From Hyphobacterium indicum (GTDB taxonomy: Bacteria; Pseudomonadota; Alphaproteobacteria; Caulobacterales; Maricaulaceae), in the NCBI RefSeq assembly GCF_003129605.1, contig NZ_QBDX01000004.1:992001-1056000 (forward strand): a stretch of 64,000 nt of DNA, given 5' to 3'. Shown piece after piece: positions 17,567 through 26,124 of the stretch. The first letter of the stretch is position 1. The number at the start of each line of letters is the position of its first letter. The position numbers were made by a program, and so were the translations under genes. Below the pieces are notes generated by a model. It made no database searches. It was not told the origin of the DNA and saw only the letters and a program-made list of their open reading frames with translations.

Positions 17567-18193
17567 ATGCCGGCACCAGATATCACGCTCTATTACGCAC
17601 CTCTGACGCGGGCCATCCGGCCGCGTTGGGTGATGGAGGAAATGGGCCTTCCCTACCGGCTGGAGCGCCCGGACTTCAAGCACGGAAATGTCGGCGGCGA
17701 TGCGTTCAGGGAGATCAACCCGCTGCAGAAAATCCCGGCCATGCGGGATGGCAGCACGCTGATGCTGGAATCGCTGGCGATGATGCAGTATCTCGCTGGG
17801 AAATACGGTCCGACGGATCTGGTTGTGACGCCGGATGAGCCGGATTATGCCCGCTATCTGGAATGGCTGCATTTCGGGGAGGCCAGCATGGTCATGGCGA
17901 ACAGCCTGATGCTGGCCCACACAATGCTGTTACCCGAAGACAAGCGCAATCCGGATCTGGCGCGCTGGGCCAGATATGAGTTCGACAAGCAGGCCAGCGT
18001 CATAGCAAGCCGCGGCCTTGAGGGCCGCGAATGGATTGCGGGCGGCCGTCTGACATTGGCCGACATGTCGATTGTCTACATGTTGCTTCTGGTGAAACTT
18101 GTGAAGCAGTTCGATGACGTGCCGGACGAACTCAAAGCCTATTTCAAACGCGTAACGGCGCTGGATAGCTGGAAACGCGCCACCGCCGATTAA
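17567..18193 (+). CDS. Glutathione S-transferase family protein
   Basis: This 208-residue protein has an N-terminal thioredoxin-like domain (ITLYYAPLTRAIRPRWVMEEMGLPYRLE). The usual cis-Pro and Glu-Ser pair appear in KIPAMRDGSTLMLESLAMMQYLA, and an all-helical C-terminal domain ends with LTLADMSIVYMLLL. These are standard GST features for conjugating or isomerising electrophiles with glutathione; the substrate is unknown. It starts 7 bases after rho, so it is probably co-transcribed. Its stop overlaps the convergent GDPD gene on TTAA. Confidence 0.88.
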   Translation: MPAPDITLYYAPLTRAIRPRWVMEEMGLPYRLERPDFKHGNVGGDAFREINPLQKIPAMRDGSTLMLESLAMMQYLAGKYGPTDLVVTPDEPDYARYLEWLHFGEASMVMANSLMLAHTMLLPEDKRNPDLARWARYEFDKQASVIASRGLEGREWIAGGRLTLADMSIVYMLLLVKLVKQFDDVPDELKAYFKRVTALDSWKRATAD

Positions 18194-19026
18194 TCGGCGC
18201 GGCAATAGGAATCCCATCGTCCGAATGCACGCACGGCCGCTTCCGGATCGTCGGATGCCAGCAATTCAACATGTTGCGCGTCGATGAAGGCGTAATCGAT
18301 CGAGCCGTCGGCTTCTGCAGGGAAATCATGGATGGCGGTTTCGATTCCCTGCCCGGTCAGGAAGGCTTCGGTGCGTGCGTCGGGAACACCCCGCCCGGCC
18401 CAGGCCAGCAGGGATGAAAACTGCAGCTCGCTGTTGAGTACAATGTCGCGGTCCGTGAATGGCAGGGAAATGCCGATATCGGTTGAAACGGCCTGGATCG
18501 CGCCCGCCTCATCAACATCATAAATGATGATCAGGCTCTGGCCTGCCATTCCCTCTGCAAGTGCGAGTTCGGCAATACGGGCGGGAGAGAGGCCTTTCAG
18601 GTCGAGCTCGAGATAGAGTCCGGTCTCGCGGGCAATTTCGAAAGCCTCTGCCAGCGTCGGGATGCGATCGGCCGTCCTGTGGCCTTCTGAATCGACCAGG
18701 TAATGCGCCTGCAAATCTTCCAGCGTCTGCTCCGCGACCGCCCCGCTTGCGGTCGTCGTCCGGTCCAGTGTCGCGTCATGCATCAGGATAATTTCACCAT
18801 CCGCGGTTTCACGAAGGTCGATTTCGGCAAAAGCCGCGCCCAGCTCTGCGGCCCGGCGCAAACCGGACAGGGAATTCTCCGCAATTCCCGGTGCGAATCC
18901 TCCCGCCCGATGGACGGCCACCAGAGTCACATCGGCCTCGCGCGCGCAATCAAGCAGGCCGCTGACGGGCAAGAGGCCCGGCGTGATTTGCAAGCTCAGA
19001 AAAATCAGTGAAACGCCGGGAAACAT
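18190..19026 (-). CDS. Glycerophosphodiester phosphodiesterase family protein
   Basis: This 278-residue GDPD-fold protein would hydrolyse glycerophosphodiesters to glycerol 3-phosphate and an alcohol. The active-site residues are visible in order: HR (39-40), E50, E68, D70 and H83 (AEIDLRETADG, then MHDATLDRTT). The first 25 residues are hydrophobic ([21 protein letters not shown]), suggesting a membrane anchor or signal and a periplasmic location. It is read leftward between the rho-GST and mnmE runs. The stop overlaps the GST stop on a TTAA palindrome. It starts 12 bases after the dienelactone hydrolase stop, so they may form an operon. Confidence 0.88.
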   Translation of the reverse strand: MFPGVSLIFLSLQITPGLLPVSGLLDCAREADVTLVAVHRAGGFAPGIAENSLSGLRRAAELGAAFAEIDLRETADGEIILMHDATLDRTTTASGAVAEQTLEDLQAHYLVDSEGHRTADRIPTLAEAFEIARETGLYLELDLKGLSPARIAELALAEGMAGQSLIIIYDVDEAGAIQAVSTDIGISLPFTDRDIVLNSELQFSSLLAWAGRGVPDARTEAFLTGQGIETAIHDFPAEADGSIDYAFIDAQHVELLASDDPEAAVRAFGRWDSYCRAD

Positions 19027-19038
19027 GGTGCGCCCGTC

Positions 19039-19737
19039 CTATCCGAGATGCGCCTGCAGGAAGGCGCGGGTGCGTGTATTGGCCAGATCGGCCGCCTTTG
19101 CATCAAAATGTGCGCCGCCCTGCCGGGCAAAGGCGTGATCATTGTCCGGATAGTCATGAAGTGTGACATGCGGATTATCGTCCAGCCCGTCATGCATCGC
19201 TTTTTGGGCTTTGGAATCCACAAATTCATCCTTGCCCGCGACATGCAGCATCAGATGCCCGGAAATATTTCCGGCCTCCTCCAGATACTCCGGAATTTTG
19301 ACGCCATAATAGCCAACGCAGGCATCTGCGTCCGTGCGGCAGGCCGTGAGATAGGCCAGCAAACCGCCAAGGCAGTATCCAATCGCGCCCACCTTGCCAT
19401 TGGCGGCCGGATCGCGGCGGGCCAGATCAAGGGTTTCCGCAATGTCTTTGACCCCGGCATCTGGATCAAATTTACCGAACAATTCAAAGGCTTTATCCCA
19501 TTCTTCCTTGGTCTGGTCGGTAATGTCTATGCCCGGCTCGATTCGCCAGAAAAGATCCGGGCAGATGGCGACATATCCCTGATCCGCTAGATCATCGCAG
19601 ATATCGCGCATCACCTGATTGATGCCGAAGATTTCCTGAATGACGATAATCGCGGGGCCTTTGCCGCCCTTCGGGGCGGCGCGATAGGCTTGGAATTCGC
19701 CATCAGGGCTGTGGATCGTGATCATTTCGGATGCCAT
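19039..19737 (-). CDS. Dienelactone hydrolase family protein
   Basis: This 232-residue alpha/beta-hydrolase carries the Cys-Asp-His triad of dienelactone hydrolases: C122 in GYCLGG, D170 in AGKDEF and H201 in DNDHAF, with E35 in IQEIFG helping the cysteine. Family members open enol-lactones in chlorocatechol breakdown, but isolated genomic copies often have other esterase roles. No aromatic-degradation genes surround it, so the true substrate is unknown. A GGGAGAG ribosome-binding site precedes the ATG at 19737. Confidence 0.9.
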   Translation of the reverse strand: MASEMITIHSPDGEFQAYRAAPKGGKGPAIIVIQEIFGINQVMRDICDDLADQGYVAICPDLFWRIEPGIDITDQTKEEWDKAFELFGKFDPDAGVKDIAETLDLARRDPAANGKVGAIGYCLGGLLAYLTACRTDADACVGYYGVKIPEYLEEAGNISGHLMLHVAGKDEFVDSKAQKAMHDGLDDNPHVTLHDYPDNDHAFARQGGAHFDAKAADLANTRTRAFLQAHLG

Positions 19738-19820
19738 GAGGTCTCTCCCTCGATTTGCTTTTTGCAGCGTGCCGGTTGAGAGGATATAAGCTTGAGCGCC
19801 GACAACAAGGGAAGCCGTCC

Positions 19821-20057
19821 ATGAAGGTCAAGATTGATATCGATTGTACACCGGCCGAGGCTCGTGCCTTTTTCGGCCTTCCCGACGTTACGCCGCTGAA
19901 TGAGGCGATGGTCAAGGAAATGTCCAGACGCATGAAGGACAATATGTCCTCGCTCGAACCGGATGTGTTGATGAAGAACTGGATGAGCTTCGGCGGCCAG
20001 ATGCAGGATCAGTTCATGACATTGATGCGCCAGGCCGGACAGACACCCAAAGAATAG
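19821..20057 (+). CDS. Small conserved protein, DUF6489-like
   Basis: This 78-residue protein opens MKVKIDIDCTPAEARAFFGLPDV, which matches the short alphaproteobacterial family DUF6489 as I recall it. The rest is helical with many Met residues (LNEAMVKEMSRRMKDNM). It has no signal peptide or membrane segment. I start at the ATG at 19821, since the longer frame adds a basic leader with no conservation visible. It ends 5 bases before mnmE, so it probably heads the mnmE transcript. The function is unknown. Confidence 0.8.
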   Translation: MKVKIDIDCTPAEARAFFGLPDVTPLNEAMVKEMSRRMKDNMSSLEPDVLMKNWMSFGGQMQDQFMTLMRQAGQTPKE

Positions 20058-20062
20058 CGCTC

Positions 20063-21388
20063 ATGTCACCCGATACCATATTTGCCCTGGCCACGCCGCC
20101 GGGACGCTCGGGCGTGGCCGTGATCCGCCTTTCCGGTCCGCTGACAGTGGAAATTCTCGATTCGACGCTCGGCGGACAGCGTCCGGAACCGCGAAAAGCG
20201 GCCCTGCGCTTGATCCGTGATGCCGGCGGACAGGCCATTGATCAGGGCTTGATCCTGTTCTTCCCCGGCCCGGCCAGCTTTACCGGTGAGGATTGTGCCG
20301 AATTCCAGATTCATGGCGGCCCGGCGATCATCGAGGCTTTGCTGGATCGCCTGCTTGAGCTGGGAGGCCGGCCGGCCGAAGCGGGAGAATTCACCCGCCG
20401 CGCCTTCGAGCATGGCAAGCTGGACCTCACCGAAGCGGAAGGGCTGGCTGATCTGGTCGACGCCGAGACATCGGCCCAGCGCGAACAGGCGCTGGCGCAG
20501 ATGACCGGTGCGCTCAAATCACTTTACGAGGACTGGCGCGCCCGACTGGTGTCGATCATGGCCGCCATCGAGGGCGAGATCGACTTTCCCGACGAGGAAG
20601 GTGTGCCGGATCATCTGGCACAGACGGCCCGAACGGCGATCCAGTCCCTTCAGGATCAGATGGCGCGTCATCTGGACGACAATCATCGCGGCGAGAAAAT
20701 CCGCGACGGTTTCAACATCGCCATTATCGGCCCGCCCAATGCCGGCAAGTCGAGCCTGTTGAACGCAATGGCCGGGCGGGAGGCGGCCATTGTGACCGAT
20801 ATTCCCGGCACCACGCGGGACATTGTCGAGGTCCGCACAATTCTGGGGGGTTTTGCGGTGACTCTTGCTGACACGGCGGGACTGAGGTCGGCTCAGGACA
20901 TTGTTGAGCAAGAAGGGATAAAGCGTGCGCTGACTCGTGCTGACTCTGCGGATTTGGTGGTGGGTGTGCTGGATGGAAGTGTTGTCTGGAATCAGGAGAT
21001 GACTCGAGTCTTGGAGAAATCCCATCTTTTGGTGGTGAACAAGTCGGATCTGGACTGCAGACTGACTCTCCCTGACTCTGGTGTGGCGGTGATTCACGCT
21101 GCGATCACGGAGGGCGAGGGGATTCCGGACATTGAGCGCTGGCTTGAGTCAGAAGTGACGCAACGTCTCGGGCGGCGGGAGATGCCGGCCCTTTCCCGCG
21201 CCCGCCACCGCCGGAATGTGGAGCAGGCGTTTGCGGCGTTGACGCGGGCGGCGGACTCGCTGGATCAGCCTGAACTTGCGGGTGAGGATTTGCGCCTGGC
21301 CACGTGGTCCCTGGAGAGCCTGACCGGGCGGGTGGATATCGAGGATGTGCTGGGCGAGGTCTTTTCCCGCTTCTGTGTCGGAAAATAG
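20063..21388 (+). CDS. mnmE: tRNA modification GTPase MnmE
   Basis: MnmE (441 aa) works with MnmG to make cmnm5U at wobble uridines of some tRNAs. The N-terminal tetrahydrofolate-binding domain contains GPASFTGED. The G domain has P-loop GPPNAGKS (223-230), DTAGL (from D270) and NKSD (from N326). The protein ends with the catalytic C-terminal CVGK (C438). All functional motifs are intact. One odd feature is a DNA tract at about 20858-21150, covering the G3-G4 part of the G domain. It is visibly richer in G and T, poorer in C, and packed with GANTC sites compared with the rest of the gene. Confidence 0.96.
   Translation: MSPDTIFALATPPGRSGVAVIRLSGPLTVEILDSTLGGQRPEPRKAALRLIRDAGGQAIDQGLILFFPGPASFTGEDCAEFQIHGGPAIIEALLDRLLELGGRPAEAGEFTRRAFEHGKLDLTEAEGLADLVDAETSAQREQALAQMTGALKSLYEDWRARLVSIMAAIEGEIDFPDEEGVPDHLAQTARTAIQSLQDQMARHLDDNHRGEKIRDGFNIAIIGPPNAGKSSLLNAMAGREAAIVTDIPGTTRDIVEVRTILGGFAVTLADTAGLRSAQDIVEQEGIKRALTRADSADLVVGVLDGSVVWNQEMTRVLEKSHLLVVNKSDLDCRLTLPDSGVAVIHAAITEGEGIPDIERWLESEVTQRLGRREMPALSRARHRRNVEQAFAALTRAADSLDQPELAGEDLRLATWSLESLTGRVDIEDVLGEVFSRFCVGK
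20860..21258. other. Cluster of 12 GANTC (CcrM-type) sites within mnmE
   Basis: GANTC sites begin at 20860, 20932, 20942, 20989, 21001, 21006, 21064, 21074, 21091, 21121, 21146 and 21254, and one more at 21425 lies between parS and mnmG. That is 12 in 399 bp, while the preceding 800 bp of mnmE contain one (20159). CcrM methylates GANTC in related alphaproteobacteria. Whether the cluster has a role is inference. Confidence 0.6.
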
Positions 21389-21392
21389 CTTT

Positions 21393-21410
21393 GTGTTCCA
21401 CGTGGAACAC
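21393..21410. promoter_or_regulatory. parS centromere site 1
   Basis: GTGTTCCACGTGGAACAC is a perfect 18-bp palindrome matching the bacterial parS consensus (core GTTNCACGTGNAAC). It lies 4 bases after the mnmE stop and 67 bases before mnmG. ParB, encoded 3.4 kb downstream, should load here as a CTP clamp. Confidence 0.93.
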
Positions 21411-21476
21411 GGCCCCCTCCCCTCGACTCCGGCGTGCGGAGACATTACATAGCGCGCCCCTGATGGAGTTGATGCG

Positions 21477-23339
21477 ATGACCTCGAAATGGGACGTCATC
21501 ATTATTGGTGGTGGCCATGCCGGCTGCGAAGCGGCAGCGGCGAGCGCACGCTTGGGCGCGCGCACGCTCCTGCTCACCCACAATCCCGGGACAATCGGCG
21601 AAATGTCCTGCAATCCGGCGATTGGCGGTCTCGGCAAGGGGCATCTGGTCCGCGAAATCGACGCCATGGACGGCATTATGGGCCGGATCGCAGATGCCTC
21701 CGGCATCCAGTTCCGCCTGTTGAACCGCTCCAAGGGTCCGGCTGTACGCGGCCCCCGCACCCAGTCTGACCGGCGGCTCTATCGGGAAGCCATGCAGGCC
21801 GAGCTCGCGGCAACACCCGGCCTGACCATTGAGGCGGCCGCCATCGAGGATCTGATGGTTGAGGACAGCGGCCGGGTGACGGGCGTGATCGCTGCGGATG
21901 GCCGGCGCTGGCCCTGTCAGGCCGTGGTTCTGACCACTGGCACCTTCCTCAAAGGCGTTATCCATCGCGGACTGGAACGCACACCGGCGGGCCGCTTCGG
22001 GGAAAAGCCGGCCATCGGCCTGTCCGACCGGCTCTACGGGCTGGGTTTCCGGATGGGCCGTTTGAAAACGGGAACACCTGCCCGGCTCAAGGGGTCGACC
22101 ATCAACTGGTCAGCACTGGAACGCCAGCCGGCGGACGAAACCCCTTTGCCCTTCTCCTTTCTGACGGACCGGATTTCGGTCCCACAGATCGAATGCGGTA
22201 TTACCCACACGACACCGGAAACCCACCGCATTATTGCCGAAAACCTGGATCAGTCCGCCGTCTATAGCGGTGGCATTTCAGGCCGGGGCCCCCGTTATTG
22301 CCCGTCCATAGAAGACAAGATCCATCGCTTCGCCGACAAGGACAGTCACCAGATTTTCCTCGAACCGGAGGGGCTGGACACAGATCTGGTCTATCCCAAT
22401 GGCATATCGACCTCTTTGCCCGATGACGTGCAATTGCAATTCCTGCGTACCATTCCCGGTTTGGAGACTGTCGAGGTCGCGCGCTATGGCTATGCCATTG
22501 AATATGACTATGTCGATCCGCGCGAATTGACGGCGGACCTCCAGGTCCGCGCGGCCCCCGGCCTGTATCTCGCCGGCCAGATCAATGGCACGACCGGATA
22601 TGAGGAAGCGGCCGCCCAGGGTTTGATGGCCGGCCTCAATGCAGCGCGCGCCGCACATCAGGAAGATCCCGTCATTCTGAGTCGGTCTGACGCCTATATC
22701 GGCGTGTTGATCGATGACCTCGTGACTCGAGGTGTCAGTGAGCCTTATCGCATGTTCACCAGCCGGGCTGAATACCGATTGTCCCTGCGCGCAGACAATG
22801 CGGATCAGCGCTTGACTCCTCTTGCCATCAGCCTCGGAGGTGTGTCCCCCGAGCGCACGCAGCGCTATGCGCGCAAGGCATCCCGTCTGGACGCCGGACG
22901 GGACGTGATCAGCCGACTCTCACTGACACCGAAAGAAGCCGGATCCGTGGGCATTGCCGTCAATCAGGACGGACGCCGGCGGACGGCCAGGGAATTGCTC
23001 AGCTATCCGGAGGTCGGCTGGCCGCAGATCGTGACCGCCTTTCCGGAGCTGTCTGAAGTTGACCCGGGGATCGGAGAGCAATTGGCCATCGAGGCCATCT
23101 ACGCGAATTACCTGCAGCGGCAGGATGCCGACATACTGGCCTTCCGGCGCGACGAAGCCATCACCCTGCCGGCCGGCATCGATTTCGATCTGATCGGCGG
23201 TCTGTCTTCGGAAGCCCGGGAAAAGCTGAAAGCTGCCCGCCCGGCCACACTTGGCCAGGCAAGCCGCATTGAAGGTGTCACGCCGGGCGCGGTCACCGCG
23301 ATCCTGGCCCATATCAAATCTGCCCGGCGGGCCGGCTAG
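21477..23339 (+). CDS. mnmG: tRNA uridine-5-carboxymethylaminomethyl enzyme MnmG (GidA)
   Basis: MnmG (620 aa) is the FAD-dependent partner of MnmE in wobble-uridine modification. The N-terminal dinucleotide-binding motif [10 protein letters not shown] is at residues 12-21. The family signatures GPKGxAVRGPR-type ([14 protein letters not shown]) and [17 protein letters not shown] are present, as is the C-terminal helical MnmE-binding region. Length is standard. The 88-bp gap before it contains parS site 1, so its promoter region and a centromere site coincide. It is followed by rsmG after one base. Confidence 0.97.
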   Translation: MTSKWDVIIIGGGHAGCEAAAASARLGARTLLLTHNPGTIGEMSCNPAIGGLGKGHLVREIDAMDGIMGRIADASGIQFRLLNRSKGPAVRGPRTQSDRRLYREAMQAELAATPGLTIEAAAIEDLMVEDSGRVTGVIAADGRRWPCQAVVLTTGTFLKGVIHRGLERTPAGRFGEKPAIGLSDRLYGLGFRMGRLKTGTPARLKGSTINWSALERQPADETPLPFSFLTDRISVPQIECGITHTTPETHRIIAENLDQSAVYSGGISGRGPRYCPSIEDKIHRFADKDSHQIFLEPEGLDTDLVYPNGISTSLPDDVQLQFLRTIPGLETVEVARYGYAIEYDYVDPRELTADLQVRAAPGLYLAGQINGTTGYEEAAAQGLMAGLNAARAAHQEDPVILSRSDAYIGVLIDDLVTRGVSEPYRMFTSRAEYRLSLRADNADQRLTPLAISLGGVSPERTQRYARKASRLDAGRDVISRLSLTPKEAGSVGIAVNQDGRRRTARELLSYPEVGWPQIVTAFPELSEVDPGIGEQLAIEAIYANYLQRQDADILAFRRDEAITLPAGIDFDLIGGLSSEAREKLKAARPATLGQASRIEGVTPGAVTAILAHIKSARRAG

Positions 23340-23340
23340 C

Positions 23341-23991
23341 ATGGGGTTCGGGCCAGAAGAGTTCCGGAAAGCCACCGGTGTTTCACGTGAAACACTCGCG
23401 GCCTTCACCATCTGGCATGACATGCTGGCCGAGGCCAACACGGCCACCAATCTGGTCGGGCGCTCGACCATGGACGATTTCTGGAAACGTCATGCCCTCG
23501 ACGGTTTCCAGCTCATCGATCACGCCCCGCAGGACGGGCTGTGCTGGCTCGACCTTGGGGCGGGCGCAGGCATCCCCGGCCTGGCACTGGCGCTGGCGAT
23601 GAAAGACCGCGGCCTGACGGCATCCAAACTGGTCATGGTCGAATCGGTCGGCAAGAAGGCGCGATTCGTTCAGGCCACGATCGATGCCACGGGCGCGCCG
23701 GCCCGCATGGAAAACTGCCGTGTTGAAGCCTTGGATCAGACGGAAAAATTCGATGTCATTACGGCCCGCGCCGTCGCTGCACTCGATAAATTGCTCTGGT
23801 ATGCCTATCCACTGTTGAAAACCGGCGGAATCTGCCTCTTTCCCAAGGGGCAGCGCTACCGTCAGGAATTGACGGATGCCAATAAATACTGGACCTTCGA
23901 CGCAGATGTTCGGCCAAGTCAAACCAGTGAGGAAGGAGTCATACTCCATATTTCCTCCCTCCGGCCGAAGAAGGGAAACCGGCATGCCTGA
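23341..23991 (+). CDS. rsmG: 16S rRNA (guanine527-N7) methyltransferase RsmG
   Basis: RsmG/GidB (216 aa) methylates G527 of 16S rRNA. The SAM-binding loop DLGAGAGIPGLALAL and the ESVGKKARFVQ segment identify it, followed by VITARAVAALDKLL. The ATG at 23341 directly follows the mnmG stop; an in-frame start 90 bases upstream lies within mnmG and is rejected. The gene contains parS site 2 in its coding sequence, specifying GVSRETL. It overlaps parA by 8 bases, so mnmG-rsmG-parA-parB is a tightly packed run. Confidence 0.95.
   Translation: MGFGPEEFRKATGVSRETLAAFTIWHDMLAEANTATNLVGRSTMDDFWKRHALDGFQLIDHAPQDGLCWLDLGAGAGIPGLALALAMKDRGLTASKLVMVESVGKKARFVQATIDATGAPARMENCRVEALDQTEKFDVITARAVAALDKLLWYAYPLLKTGGICLFPKGQRYRQELTDANKYWTFDADVRPSQTSEEGVILHISSLRPKKGNRHA
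23378..23395. promoter_or_regulatory. parS centromere site 2, inside rsmG
   Basis: GTGTTTCACGTGAAACAC is a perfect 18-bp palindrome with the classical TTTCACGTGAAA parS core. It is 38 bases into rsmG and about 2 kb right of site 1. The coding sequence is constrained to read VSRET here, as in other rsmG genes that host parS. Confidence 0.93.
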
Positions 23992-24826
23992 GCTTCACCG
24001 CGTCAAAGCGCCCAAAGTGATCGCCATCGCTAATCAGAAAGGCGGGGTCGGCAAGACCACCACAACGATCAATCTGGGAACGGCGCTGGCCGCGATCGGC
24101 AAGCAGGTCGTGATTCTGGATATAGACCCGCAGGGCAATGCCTCCACAGGTCTCGGCGTACCGCCAGCTGACCGCAAGATCACGACCTATGATGTGCTGG
24201 TGGGAGAGCAGCCACTGGAGCGGGCCCTGGTCGATACGCTCGTCCCCGGCCTGTCGCTGGCCCCCTCCGACCCGGATCTGTCCGGGGCCGAACTGGAGCT
24301 CGCTTCGGCACCGCGCCGGTCGTACCGCATGCGGCATGCCATCGACCGGCTCCGCAAACGCCTGAGCGATGCAAGTCAGCATTGCGATTATGTCCTGATT
24401 GACTGCCCGCCCTCGCTCAATCTGTTGACGGTCAATGCATTGACATCTGCTGACTCTGTGCTGGTGCCGTTACAGTGCGAATTCTTTGCGCTCGAGGGTC
24501 TCAGCCAGTTGATGCGCACCATTGATCTCGTCCGCACCAACCTCAATCCACGGCTCGCCGTCCAGGGCGTCGTTCTGACCATGTTCGACAGCCGCAACAA
24601 TCTCTCCGGTCAGGTCGAGGCCGATGTGCGCGAACATTTCGGGGATCAGGTCTACAAGACCCGCATTCCGCGCAATGTCCGGGTCTCGGAGGCGCCCTCC
24701 TTCGGCAAGCCGGCCCTGCTCTATGATCTCAACTGCTCCGGCAGTCAGGCCTATATCGCGCTTGCAAAAGAAATCGTCCAGCAAGAAAAACGTCAAAGTA
24801 TTGAAAACGAAAGAGTTCCGGCATGA
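23984..24826 (+). CDS. parA: Chromosome partitioning ATPase ParA
   Basis: ParA (280 aa) is the nucleoid-bound ATPase that moves ParB-parS complexes. The deviant Walker A KGGVGKT is at residues 19-25, with VVILDIDPQGNAS (Walker A') after it and YVLIDCPPSLNLLT (Walker B) further on. It lacks the long N-terminal HTH of plasmid P1-type ParA, as expected for the chromosomal Soj type. I start at the ATG at 23984, with AGAAGGGAA upstream and an 8-base overlap with rsmG. It overlaps parB by 4 bases. Confidence 0.97.
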   Translation: MPELHRVKAPKVIAIANQKGGVGKTTTTINLGTALAAIGKQVVILDIDPQGNASTGLGVPPADRKITTYDVLVGEQPLERALVDTLVPGLSLAPSDPDLSGAELELASAPRRSYRMRHAIDRLRKRLSDASQHCDYVLIDCPPSLNLLTVNALTSADSVLVPLQCEFFALEGLSQLMRTIDLVRTNLNPRLAVQGVVLTMFDSRNNLSGQVEADVREHFGDQVYKTRIPRNVRVSEAPSFGKPALLYDLNCSGSQAYIALAKEIVQQEKRQSIENERVPA

Positions 24827-25695
24827 CTGCTGAACGCACACGCGGTCTCGGCCGCGGCCTTTCCGCGCTTCTGAATGATGGCGATTTGGCCGATGCCCCC
24901 GCGGCCGGCTCGAAATCGGCTCAAATGCTTCCCATTGAGGAGATCAGCGCCAACCCGGATCAGCCGCGCCGCACATTTTCCGAAGACGATCTCAAATCGC
25001 TGGCCGCCTCCATAGCGGAAAAAGGCCTGTTGCAGCCGGTCCTTGTCCGTCCTGCCCCCACAGGCGTCGGCTATCAGATTGTGGCGGGCGAACGCCGCTG
25101 GCGCGCGGCACAACTGGCGCGTCTGCACGAAATTCCCGTGCTTGTCCGTGATCTTACTGATCGCGAAACGCTGGAAATCGCCATTGTCGAGAATGTCCAG
25201 CGGGCCGACCTCAACCCCGTGGAGGAGGCGCGGGCCTACAAGCAGCTCGTCGACCGCTTCGAGCACACACAGGATGAAATTGCCCGCGCCGTCGGCAAGA
25301 GCCGCAGCCACATCGCCAATATGATGCGCCTTCTGGCTCTTCCCGCCAGCGTGCTGGAGCACCTGGCCTCAGGCCGCCTGACCATGGGCCACGCGCGGGC
25401 GATCGCCACTGCGCCGAACCCCGAAGTCCTCGCCGACAATATCGTAAGCCAGGGCCTCAGCGTGCGCCAGGCCGAAAATCTCATGAAAGCGCCGCAGGAC
25501 AAAAAGGCACCGGAAACCAAAGCCGTGTCATCTGCAAAGGACGCGGATACACGCGCACTGGAACAGGATCTGTCCCATCGGCTTGGCCTCACAGTCGAAA
25601 TTGATCATGGCAAGGGTGAAGCGGGTCGCGTCACCATCAGCTATTCGCGGCTGGAACAGCTCGATGATATCTGCCGCCGCCTGAATGCGGGCTGA
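24823..25695 (+). CDS. parB: Chromosome partitioning protein ParB (CTPase clamp)
   Basis: ParB (290 aa) binds parS and spreads as a CTP-dependent sliding clamp. The N-terminal ParA-activating stretch is RGLGRGLSALL. The CTP-binding region includes GERRWRAAQLA and ENVQRADLNPVEEA, followed by the helix-turn-helix DEIARAVGKSRSHIANMMRLL, then a linker and a C-terminal dimerisation domain. All parts are intact. The stop TGA directly abuts the TCA of the opposing membrane-protein gene, forming TGATCA. Confidence 0.97.
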   Translation: MTAERTRGLGRGLSALLNDGDLADAPAAGSKSAQMLPIEEISANPDQPRRTFSEDDLKSLAASIAEKGLLQPVLVRPAPTGVGYQIVAGERRWRAAQLARLHEIPVLVRDLTDRETLEIAIVENVQRADLNPVEEARAYKQLVDRFEHTQDEIARAVGKSRSHIANMMRLLALPASVLEHLASGRLTMGHARAIATAPNPEVLADNIVSQGLSVRQAENLMKAPQDKKAPETKAVSSAKDADTRALEQDLSHRLGLTVEIDHGKGEAGRVTISYSRLEQLDDICRRLNAG

Positions 25696-26067
25696 TCAGT
25701 TCAGCCCGGTCAGATCATCATCGGCATCGTCGCCATTATCGCGGTCCTGACGGCGGCGTCCGCCGAAATCGTCCGGATCAGCATCCTCGCGCCGGCGGCG
25801 ATCGGCAGCCCCGAGCCCGGTCAGTCCCAGCCCCAGCGATCCGGCATCCCGGTCATCCAGCCCCGGATCCAGCCGGATCTTGCGCCCCGGCCTGGCCATC
25901 CAAGCATAGAGCAGCACGCATCCAATCGCTGATACTCCGATAAAGATAAGAGCAGCGACCCATCCATTACGCCCCTGCGGGTGCATGAACAGGGTGAACA
26001 CATAGGTCAGGAAGACAAACAGGCCAATCGAAACGATGGCGGCAAAGACGCGGCGGACAAATCTCAT
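25696..26067 (-). CDS. Small two-helix membrane protein with charged tail
   Basis: This 123-residue protein has two membrane segments (about residues 8-30 and 39-62). A cytoplasmic-type tail follows, rich in Asp, Arg and Gly (ADRRRREDADPDDFGGRRRQDRDNGDDADDD). I do not recognise a family. The ATG at 26067 follows a strong GGGAGG site, and a longer frame upstream has none. It ends exactly against parB, facing it. Conserved small membrane proteins after parB occur in related genomes, but no function is inferred. Confidence 0.7.
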   Translation of the reverse strand: MRFVRRVFAAIVSIGLFVFLTYVFTLFMHPQGRNGWVAALIFIGVSAIGCVLLYAWMARPGRKIRLDPGLDDRDAGSLGLGLTGLGAADRRRREDADPDDFGGRRRQDRDNGDDADDDLTGLN

Positions 26068-26124
26068 ATCGGCCTCCCTGATCACAGCCAGACTGTCCGG
26101 ACCATACGGCCAAAACAAGGCGAA

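Noticed and set aside
19755-19820. N-terminal extension of the DUF6489-like protein
   Set aside because: The added basic residues lack a ribosome-binding site, and the family start is the ATG at 19821.
21300-21307. CCACGTGG in mnmE as a third parS site
   Set aside because: Only the eight central bases match; the flanking positions do not form the required palindrome.
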